Below, piece by piece: positions 1 to 5,120 of a stretch of DNA of 8,622 nt; positions within the stretch are counted from its first letter, which is position 1; every line of letters begins with the position of its first letter. The position numbers and the translations under genes are program-made. Source of the DNA: an uncultured Ruminococcus sp. (lineage in GTDB: Bacteria > Bacillota > Clostridia > Oscillospirales > CAG-272); NCBI GenBank assembly GCA_902796505.1, contig CADBPA010000056.1:1-8622 (forward strand). Reading direction: 5' to 3'. The notes beneath the pieces were generated by a model, which was given only the letters and a program-made list of their open reading frames with translations, had not been told where the DNA came from and searched no databases.

Positions 1-173
1 CGAAGATAATCGTCAAGGCTGTCAAATCCGCCGACGATCTCGCGCCCGAAGGCGTTGAAATGCACGATCGTCGCGCCGCGCGTCATAATTTTGACGGTGG
101 CTTTGCCGCTTTTCAGGGTATAGAGAAAGATCTCCTCCCCGCTCGGCAGAACGCCGAAAAGTTTCTTTTCCAT
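1..173 (-). CDS. galM: Aldose 1-epimerase (galactose mutarotase) family, N-terminal 57 residues, cut by left window edge
   Basis: Aldose 1-epimerases interconvert the alpha and beta anomers of hexoses such as galactose or glucose in the cytoplasm, feeding sugar catabolism. The visible N-terminus begins MEKKLFGVLPSGEE and contains the family pattern of an LP-G start, an LYTL strand, a RGATIVHF strand (the usual 'yGATI' element) and a GGFDSLDDYL block, which matches the conserved 'vlGfdsleeY' segment. No signal peptide is seen. The ATG at 173-171 is chosen because AAAGGAG lies at 188-182 with an 8-base spacer. An in-frame ATG at 209-207 would add 12 lysine-rich residues but has no ribosome site. 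Catalytic His and Glu residues lie outside the window, so activity cannot be judged. The gene starts about 40 bases after a T-box terminator on the same strand, so its expression should depend on that leader. Family assignment is fairly sure; the precise sugar is unknown. Confidence 0.82.
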   Translation of the reverse strand, partial: MEKKLFGVLPSGEEIFLYTLKSGKATVKIMTRGATIVHFNAFGREIVGGFDSLDDYL

Positions 174-212
174 TTCAAATGCTCCTTTATGTTTTATTTT
201 TCTTTTCATAAC

Positions 213-243
213 AAAAATCCCCCGCCGGTCTGTCCGACGGAGG
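213..243 (-). terminator. T-box attenuator terminator
   Basis: On the minus strand CCTCCGTCGG (243-234) pairs with CCGGCGGGGG (228-219) in ten consecutive pairs, two of them G-U. The loop is ACAGA and five U residues follow at 217-213. The CCTC at 243-240 is also the 3' arm of the T-box antiterminator, so the two structures exclude each other, as expected for transcription attenuation. Confidence 0.9.
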
Positions 244-472
244 GCGTATATCACGCGGTACCACCTCTGTTCGCTTTTCGCATACCGCATACGGCGGCGC
301 GAAAAAGCCTCGATGCCGATAACGGGGCGACCGCCGCCGCTTACCCCGGAAGGTTTTTGCGGCGGAACTCACGGAGCGTAATTCCGACGTCTTTGCCCTG
401 CCTCGCACCGCCCGGCAGCTCTCTGCGCGCAAAAGAACGTCGTACTTGTTTCCGATCAACGTTTGTTCTTAT
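213..472 (-). promoter_or_regulatory. T-box leader (tRNA-sensing riboswitch), probable Tyr or Ile specifier
   Basis: T-box leaders bind a cognate tRNA and let transcription continue when it is uncharged. Reading on the minus strand, Stem I has AGTA at 446-443, helix CGACGT 442-437 with ACGTCG 390-385, and GAA 384-382 facing AGTA (loop E). Its distal part carries AGAGAG (425-420) and GGTGCGAG, flanked by CTGCC and GGCAG. The specifier loop reads GAA-T-TAC-G, so TAC (380-378, Tyr) fits the common GAA-N-codon-purine layout; ATT (382-380, Ile) is an alternative. Stem III pairs 308-299 with 281-273. The core TGGTACCGCG (263-254) has a TGGT bulge that would pair with a tRNA ending ACCA, so the discriminator base should be A, which suits either tRNA. 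The antiterminator is GAGG (267-264) and GCG (256-254) with CGC and CCTC (246-240). The downstream gene is galM-like, which is unusual. The exact 5' end is inferred from the promoter. Confidence 0.9.
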
Positions 473-478
473 AATTGA

Positions 479-507
479 AGTATAACAGATTTTTGCATTT
501 CTGTCAA
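479..507 (-). promoter_or_regulatory. Sigma-A-type promoter of the T-box/galM transcript
   Basis: On the minus strand TTGACA (507-502) and TATACT (484-479) are separated by 17 bases. Transcription would start near 472, just before Stem I of the T-box leader. The near-perfect hexamers suggest strong initiation, with control exercised at the leader. Confidence 0.85.
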
Positions 508-541
508 CCCTTTTTGAAAATCTTTCGCGCAAAATTATTCT

Positions 542-559
542 CCGCGGACCTTTCCGCGG
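542..559. repeat. Inverted repeat in the divergent intergenic region
   Basis: CCGCGGA (542-548) and TCCGCGG (553-559) form a perfect 7-base inverted repeat around CCTT. It lies between the two divergent promoters, 35 bases upstream of the leftward -35 box. It could be an operator or a chance GC-rich palindrome; no U-tract follows, so it is not a terminator. Apart from this repeat and the two promoters, nothing recognisable was seen between 480 and 655. Confidence 0.35.
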
Positions 560-621
560 CAGTATCGCAACGCCGGATCGGAAAGCGAACGAAGTTTTTT
601 GACCGGAAATTTGCGAAACGG

Positions 622-650
622 TTGACTTTTCCGCGCGCGTGTGGTATAGT
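622..650 (+). promoter_or_regulatory. Sigma-A-type promoter for the P-loop kinase/lyase transcript
   Basis: TTGACT (622-627) and TATAGT (645-650) are spaced by 17 bases. A start near 657 would give a leader of about 74 bases before the ATG at 731. It is divergent from the T-box promoter. Confidence 0.75.
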
Positions 651-675
651 TAAAATGCCGATCAAAGGAAAGAGA

Positions 676-706
676 CTGCCCGTCTCCCGGAAGGGGGGTG
701 CGGCAG
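676..706 (+). promoter_or_regulatory. Structured 5' leader hairpin of unknown role
   Basis: CTGCC (676-680) pairs with GGCAG (702-706). Inside, TCTCCC (683-688) pairs with GGGGGG (693-698), capped by a GGAA (GNRA) tetraloop, with a small CG/TGC internal loop between the two helices. There is no U-tract, so it is not an intrinsic terminator. It ends 13 bases before the GGAG ribosome site (720-723). It may stabilise the mRNA or be a control element; it matches no riboswitch class I recognise. Confidence 0.45.
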
Positions 707-730
707 GAAAGAAAACAACGGAGCCTCAAT

Positions 731-1246
731 ATGAAAAAAACCGTCATCGTCATCAACGGCGCCGGAGGCGTCGGAAAAGATACGCTCTGCGATATTGCCG
801 CAAAGCATTACAAGACCACGAATCTCTCCACCATTATGCCGATCAAGGAGGTCGCCGCTCTTTGCGGCTGGGCGGGGGAGAAGACCGACAAGGCGAGAAA
901 ATTCCTTGCCGATCTCAAAGCGCTGACCGTGGCGTATAACGATTATCCGACCGTCTGGGCGACCGAGCGCTACCGCGAGTTTCTCGCCGGGGACAGCGAA
1001 GTCTTTTTTATGCACATCCGCGAGCCGGAGGAGATCGCAAAATTTGTACGGGCGACCGACGGACGGGCGAAAACGCTCCTGATCCGCGGCGGTGAGCGCA
1101 CAAAAAAGAGCCTCTACGGCAACGCGGCGGACGATCGCGTGGAGGACTACGCGTACGACTACTATTTCACCAACGGCGGAACGCTTGCGGACGCCGAGCG
1201 CGATTTCCCGAAACTCATCGAAGAAATTTTATCATCCGAATCATAA
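731..1246 (+). CDS. Small P-loop NTPase, probable nucleotide/small-molecule kinase of unknown substrate
   Basis: This 171-residue cytoplasmic protein starts with a beta strand and a Walker A loop, GAGGVGKDT at residues 10-18. The GKDT form is typical of small kinases such as deoxynucleoside monophosphate kinase-like and dephospho-CoA kinase-like proteins, rather than of transport or remodelling ATPases. A hydrophobic strand, VFFMHIREPEEI (91-102), occupies the place where dNMP-kinase-like proteins have 'R-P-x-E'. The segment around 51-60 (KTDKARKFLA) and the arginine-rich stretch 119-136 could supply a lid and phosphate-binding residues. The ATG at 731 is preferred over one at 698 because GGAG (720-723) sits 7 bases upstream, while the 698 start falls within the leader hairpin. 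The lyase gene begins 12 bases after its stop, so the two are almost surely co-transcribed. The kinase fold is fairly sure; the substrate is not recognisable. Confidence 0.75.
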   Translation: MKKTVIVINGAGGVGKDTLCDIAAKHYKTTNLSTIMPIKEVAALCGWAGEKTDKARKFLADLKALTVAYNDYPTVWATERYREFLAGDSEVFFMHIREPEEIAKFVRATDGRAKTLLIRGGERTKKSLYGNAADDRVEDYAYDYYFTNGGTLADAERDFPKLIEEILSSES

Positions 1247-1258
1247 AGGAGAAACGAC

Positions 1259-2920
1259 ATGAAACTGTTTCGCGAATTCAACGAAGAAAAGCTTGAACAG
1301 GTACGACACGATCCTTATTTCGCCCCCTGCCTGGAGGCAAACCGCAAACGCGCGGAGGAGTATCTCAAAACCGATCCGCCCCGTATTCTTTTCTCGCAGA
1401 TCCACGAGTACGTCGTGACCGGAAACCGCACGCATTTTCAGGCGGTCTACTCGGATTACCAGAACCGGATGCAGACCTATTTTCTGATGTACCTGATCGA
1501 CGAGGACGAGAAATATCTTACGCCGCTCGCCGATATTCTCTGGAACATCTGCGATTTTGAATCCTGGTCGATCCCGGCGCACGTCAACGAAAATCTTCCG
1601 CCCGAGCGCCGCCGCATCAATCTCGACCTCTGCTCGACCATTCTCGCCTTCCGCATCGCCGAGATCCTTTATTTCATCGGCGATAAACTGCCGGATCTTG
1701 TCCGCCGCCGTGCGCAGTACGAAGTCCGCCTTCGTCTGATCGACTCCTATAAGAACGACGATAGCTATGGGTGGATGAGAACGACCAATAACTGGTCGGC
1801 GGTCTGCATCGGCGCGACGCTTGCCACCTATCTTTACGCCGCAACGCCGGAGGAGATCGAAGAGCAGCTTCCCCGTATGATCAAGACCGCGGAATGCTAT
1901 CTCAAAGGTTTTGACGACGACGGCTGCTGCAAAGAGGGTTACGGATACTGGAGCTACGGCTTCTCGCATTTCTGTCTCTTCGCCTCGATGCTGCGCGATT
2001 ATACCGAAGGGAAGATCGACCTTTTCAAGAATGAAAAAGTCCACAAGATCGCCTTCTTCCAGCAGAACGCCTCGATGAACGACCGCCAGTCGGTCTCCTT
2101 CTCGGATTGCTCGGTCTGGTTCAGCCCCTCGGCGTGGCTCTCGCACTTCCTGAAAAACGAGTATCCCGACATTGAGATCCCCTCGCTCCCGGTCAGCACC
2201 GGATCGCCTCTGCGCTACGTCTTCTGGTGCGATCCGAAACTCGCAAACTGCGAGATGCATCCGACGAGCCATATCTATCACGATACCCAGTGGATGATCC
2301 ATAAGAACGAAAACTACTCCTTCGCGATCAAAGCGGGCTGCAACAACGAGTCGCACAACCAGAACGACGTCGGCTCCTTCCTGATCTCGAAGGGCGGAAG
2401 GGTGACCTTCTGCGATCCCGGCGGAGGAGAGTATACCCGCCAGTATTTCAGCGCGGAGCGCTACAGCATCCTCGCCTGCTCCTCGCGCGGACATTCCGTT
2501 CCGATCATCAACGGCGAGCTGCAGGTCACGGGAAAGGAGATGTCGGTCGTCGATATCGAGAAAGAGGACGAATACGCTTTCACGATGCAGAACGCCTACG
2601 CGATCCCGTCGCTGACCTCGCTGCGCCGCCACGTTACCTGCCGACCGGAAGGCGTCACGCTGACCGATACCTACCGCTTCTCCGAAAAGCCCTCTTCGAT
2701 CGTGGAACGGTTCGTCACGATGGTCGAGCCGCAGGTTCTTGAAGACGGTTCGGTCAAGGTCGGTGAAACGCTGTTGCATTACGACAAAAACGAGCTGGAT
2801 CTCTCGATCTCGTCTGACGGTATTCAGCGCGCTCCCGGAAGAGTAGATACGCTGTATTTTGTAGATTTTGCAGTAAAAAATCCGGCAGAAAATTCGGAAT
2901 ACACCTTCTTGTTTGATTGA
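1259..2920 (+). CDS. Heparinase II/III-like family protein (putative cytoplasmic polysaccharide/oligosaccharide lyase)
   Basis: Members of this family cleave uronic-acid-containing glycans by beta-elimination, or act on the resulting oligosaccharides. The protein has 553 residues and no signal peptide, so it probably works in the cytoplasm on imported oligosaccharides. An alpha-helical N-terminal half (about 1-310) holds NNWSAVC (177-183) and EGYGYWSYG (226-234), which resemble the Asn and Tyr elements of the toroid active site. The C-terminal beta-sandwich half (about 340-553) holds NESHNQNDVGSF (363-374), the family's His/Asn-rich block, and GHSVPIING (411-419). His366, Tyr228/Tyr230 and Asn177/178 are candidate catalytic residues by family analogy. 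AAGGAG at 1246-1251, 7 bases before the ATG, fixes the start. It follows the P-loop kinase gene by 12 bases and precedes a two-component system. The substrate (heparin-like, alginate-like or other uronide) cannot be deduced, and non-lyase relatives exist. Confidence 0.85.
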   Translation: MKLFREFNEEKLEQVRHDPYFAPCLEANRKRAEEYLKTDPPRILFSQIHEYVVTGNRTHFQAVYSDYQNRMQTYFLMYLIDEDEKYLTPLADILWNICDFESWSIPAHVNENLPPERRRINLDLCSTILAFRIAEILYFIGDKLPDLVRRRAQYEVRLRLIDSYKNDDSYGWMRTTNNWSAVCIGATLATYLYAATPEEIEEQLPRMIKTAECYLKGFDDDGCCKEGYGYWSYGFSHFCLFASMLRDYTEGKIDLFKNEKVHKIAFFQQNASMNDRQSVSFSDCSVWFSPSAWLSHFLKNEYPDIEIPSLPVSTGSPLRYVFWCDPKLANCEMHPTSHIYHDTQWMIHKNENYSFAIKAGCNNESHNQNDVGSFLISKGGRVTFCDPGGGEYTRQYFSAERYSILACSSRGHSVPIINGELQVTGKEMSVVDIEKEDEYAFTMQNAYAIPSLTSLRRHVTCRPEGVTLTDTYRFSEKPSSIVERFVTMVEPQVLEDGSVKVGETLLHYDKNELDLSISSDGIQRAPGRVDTLYFVDFAVKNPAENSEYTFLFD

Positions 2921-2924
2921 TTTT

Positions 2925-2945
2925 TGCGCCGGATCTTCCGGCGCA
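2925..2945. repeat. Intergenic hairpin between the lyase and response-regulator genes
   Basis: GCGCCGGA (2926-2933) and TCCGGCGC (2937-2944) form a perfect 8-base stem with a 3-base loop. The T-run (2921-2925) lies on its left, so only minus-strand transcripts would see a terminator-like U-tail. For the rightward genes it is a stem without a U-tract, which could trim or stabilise mRNA ends or slightly lower downstream expression. Confidence 0.5.
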
Positions 2946-2964
2946 TACCCGAAACGGAGGAACT

Positions 2965-3645
2965 ATGAGACTACTGTTGGTAGAAGACGAAAAGCCGCTC
3001 TCGGACGCGCTCTCGGTCATTCTGAAGCATAATCATTACGCGGTGGACGCCGTGTACAACGGGCAGGACGCGCTGGATTATCTGGAGACCGACGTTTACG
3101 ACGGCGTGATCCTCGACATCATGCTCCCGAAGGTGGACGGCATTACCGTCCTGCGTACCATCCGCGCGAAGGGAAACAAGATCCCGGTGCTTCTTCTGAC
3201 GGCGAAAGCCGATATTGACGACAAGGTCGCCGGGCTGGATTCCGGGGCGGACGACTATCTGACCAAACCGTTTGATACCAAAGAACTCCTTGCGCGCATT
3301 CGTTCGATGACAAGGCGGCAGACCGAGCTGACCGATAACGTTCTGATCTTTTCCGACCTGCGGCTCGACCGCGTTTCTTTTGAACTTTCCTGCGGCGAAC
3401 GGAAGGTGCTTCTGACGTCGAAAGAATTTCAGATCCTTGAGACCTTCATGAAAGATCCGTCGGTGATCTTTTCGGCGGAGCGCCTGATGGAGAAGATCTG
3501 GGGCTATGAAAGCGAATCGGAGATCAACGTCGTCTGGACTTACGTCTCCTTCCTCCGCAAGAAACTGAGGCAGATCGGTTCGTCGGTCGGCCTTCGCGCG
3601 GTGCGCGGCGTGGGTTACAAATTGGAAGCGGAGGCAGACCAATGA
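2965..3645 (+). CDS. OmpR-family two-component response regulator
   Basis: This is a DNA-binding transcription regulator activated by phosphoryl transfer from the adjacent histidine kinase. It has 226 residues, the usual size for the OmpR/PhoB family. The receiver domain (1-115) has the acidic pair Glu7/Asp8, phospho-acceptor Asp51 (in VILDIMLPKVDG), Thr79 and Lys101 (DDYLTKPFD). The winged-helix effector domain (about 125-222) includes LTSKEFQIL, a recognition helix around VWTYVSFLRKKL (190-201) and the hairpin AVRGVGYKLE. The start at 2965 has CGGAGG (2955-2960) 4 bases upstream; an in-frame extension back to 2917 overlaps the lyase stop and was not used. The stop overlaps the kinase start (ATGA, 3642-3645), indicating translational coupling. 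Target genes are unknown. The layout resembles VanR/CssR-like regulators, but no specific orthology is claimed. Confidence 0.95.
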   Translation: MRLLLVEDEKPLSDALSVILKHNHYAVDAVYNGQDALDYLETDVYDGVILDIMLPKVDGITVLRTIRAKGNKIPVLLLTAKADIDDKVAGLDSGADDYLTKPFDTKELLARIRSMTRRQTELTDNVLIFSDLRLDRVSFELSCGERKVLLTSKEFQILETFMKDPSVIFSAERLMEKIWGYESESEINVVWTYVSFLRKKLRQIGSSVGLRAVRGVGYKLEAEADQ

Positions 3646-4970
3646 TCCGCAAACTGCGCCGCAAATTCATTCTGATCTCCATGCTGGCGATCCTGCTCGT
3701 TATGGGTGTGATCTTTTCGGTGATCTACGTCTCGACCTACGTCTCCGCCTGCAAACTCGCCGACGAAAAACTCGCTTATCTCAGCGAAAACGGCGGCTCC
3801 TTCCCGGAAGAAGGATCCCGCCCGAAGCCGCCGGAGACGGAGGGAAGAGAAAGACCGTCCTTGCCCGACGGCAAAGAGCCGCAGCAGGGGGATGAAAATT
3901 CGCCGGATATACAGAACGACCGGAACGATCCCCCCTTCCGGGAGGGATTTTCTCCCGAAGCGCCGTTTGAAAGCCGCTATTTCTCGGTGGTTTTTGACGA
4001 AAGCGGGGCGGTCAAGCAGATCGATACCGACCATATCGCAGCGGTGGACGAAACCGCGGCGGAGTCTTACGCCAAAGCCGTTCTGAACGGTAAGCGGACG
4101 AAGGGCTTCTCCGACGATTACCGCTTTCTCAAAGCCGAAAGCGACGGCGAAACGACCGTCATTTTCCTCGATTGCTCGCGTGACCTCGACACCATGCGGA
4201 GCCTTCTGCGCTCCACGCTGATCTACGGCGGCGTCGGGCTTCTCGTCTTCTTCATTCTCGTGTGGCTCTTTTCGGGAATCGTGTTCCGCCTGGTCGCAGA
4301 AGCCGACCGCAAGCAGAAGCGCTTCATCACCGACGCGAGCCACGAACTCAAAACGCCCCTGACGGTCATCTCCGCCTGCTGCGATGTGCTGGAGATCGAA
4401 AAAGGGGAAGACGAATGGCTGGATTCCATTCGTCGGCAGACCGAAAAGCTTACCGATATGACGAACAAACTCGTTTTTCTCTCCCGCGCCGACGAAGGGC
4501 GGCCGAAAAGCGAGATCAGCTCGTTTTCGCTCTCCGACATTGCCGAGGAGACGGTGAATTCCTTCCGCCCGGTCGCGGAAGCCGGCGGCAGGCGTATGCA
4601 GACCGAAATCGCGCCGGCGGTCTTTATGACCGGCGATCTTTCGCGGATCAGAGAACTATTCTCGATTCTTTTCGACAACGCGATGAAGTACTCGGACGCC
4701 GAGGGAAATCTCCACTTTTCTTTGCAAAAAGCAGGGAAGTCGATTCGCATCACCTTTTCCAATACGACAAACGGCGTTCCGCAGGGCGATCTGTCGATCC
4801 TCTTTGACCGCTTTTACCGGCTCGACTCCTCCCGCAACAGCGAAACCGGAGGCAACGGCATCGGGCTTTCGATCGCCAAAGCCATCGTCGAACAGCACGG
4901 CGGCAGTATCAGCGCCGAATCCCCGGACGGAAAAACGATCTTTTTCCGCATTCGCTTCCGCGAAGGTTAA
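3642..4970 (+). CDS. Membrane sensor histidine kinase, partner of the upstream response regulator
   Basis: This 442-residue kinase should autophosphorylate on a histidine and pass the phosphate to the regulator encoded just upstream. Transmembrane segments lie at about 9-31 and 192-214, with an external sensor region of about 160 residues between them. The part of that region at 52-107 is rich in Pro, Glu, Asp and Arg and looks disordered, followed by a more ordered part (110-180). After TM2 there is only a short linker (about 215-228) and no clear HAMP domain before the H-box DASHELKTPL, with His234 as phospho-acceptor. The ATPase domain has N-box FDNAMKY (Asn346), F-box FDRFYRLDSSRN (388-399) and G2 GGNGIGLS (403-410). 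The G1 position reads SNTTNGVP (373-380), without the usual DxGxG, a variation I recall from Gram-positive kinases of this type. It overlaps the regulator gene by 4 bases and ends just before an intrinsic terminator. The signal is unknown. Confidence 0.93.
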   Translation: MIRKLRRKFILISMLAILLVMGVIFSVIYVSTYVSACKLADEKLAYLSENGGSFPEEGSRPKPPETEGRERPSLPDGKEPQQGDENSPDIQNDRNDPPFREGFSPEAPFESRYFSVVFDESGAVKQIDTDHIAAVDETAAESYAKAVLNGKRTKGFSDDYRFLKAESDGETTVIFLDCSRDLDTMRSLLRSTLIYGGVGLLVFFILVWLFSGIVFRLVAEADRKQKRFITDASHELKTPLTVISACCDVLEIEKGEDEWLDSIRRQTEKLTDMTNKLVFLSRADEGRPKSEISSFSLSDIAEETVNSFRPVAEAGGRRMQTEIAPAVFMTGDLSRIRELFSILFDNAMKYSDAEGNLHFSLQKAGKSIRITFSNTTNGVPQGDLSILFDRFYRLDSSRNSETGGNGIGLSIAKAIVEQHGGSISAESPDGKTIFFRIRFREG

Positions 4971-4978
4971 ATCCTTTT

Positions 4979-5017
4979 CTCCCCTGCGCCTCCCGGCGAA
5001 AGGGGAGTTTTCTTTTT
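4979..5017 (+). terminator. Intrinsic terminator after the histidine kinase gene
   Basis: CTCCCCT (4979-4985) pairs with AGGGGAG (5001-5007). An inner CGCC/GGCG helix closes a TCCC loop, and TTTTCTTTTT follows at 5008-5017. It begins 9 bases after the kinase stop codon and should separate the two-component operon from ligA. Confidence 0.88.
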
Positions 5018-5061
5018 CGCACAAGGCGCGAATTTTTTCGGGCGGCGGCGCTTTTTTTCTG

Positions 5062-5090
5062 TTGACAAAAGAGCGGGAAAGAGGTATAAT
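5062..5090 (+). promoter_or_regulatory. Consensus sigma-A promoter for ligA
   Basis: TTGACA (5062-5067) and TATAAT (5085-5090) are both perfect consensus hexamers with a 17-base spacer. Transcription should start near 5097, giving a leader of only about 24 bases containing the ribosome site AAGGAG (5107-5112). No regulatory structure is apparent, so expression is probably constitutive. Confidence 0.93.
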
Positions 5091-5120
5091 AGAAACAATC
5101 ATAAAAAAGGAGATCCCGCC

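Noticed and set aside
60..485. Plus-strand frame across the galM start and T-box leader
   Set aside because: It runs through the T-box RNA on the opposite strand, has no ribosome site and no family resemblance.
698..730. Longer start for the P-loop kinase at 698
   Set aside because: The extra 11 residues precede the first strand of the fold, and the codon lies inside the leader hairpin without a ribosome site; the ATG at 731 has GGAG at a good distance.
655..939. ATG at 655 next to the predicted transcription start, as a leaderless or upstream peptide
   Set aside because: It has no ribosome site, runs out of frame into the kinase gene and gives a very Arg-rich, unlikely product.
1241..2779. 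A 512-codon open frame on the minus strand opposite the lyase gene
   Set aside because: It mirrors the codon pattern of the heparinase-like gene, shows no recognisable domain and no ribosome site.
2971..3642. Minus-strand frame opposite the response regulator
   Set aside because: It is fully antisense to a textbook OmpR-family gene; composition is that of a shadow frame.
5024..5058. Second terminator-like stem with a T-run at 5052-5058 before the ligA promoter
   Set aside because: Pairing of GCGCGAA with the following TTCGGGCG stretch is short and mismatched; the stem at 4979-5017 already explains termination.
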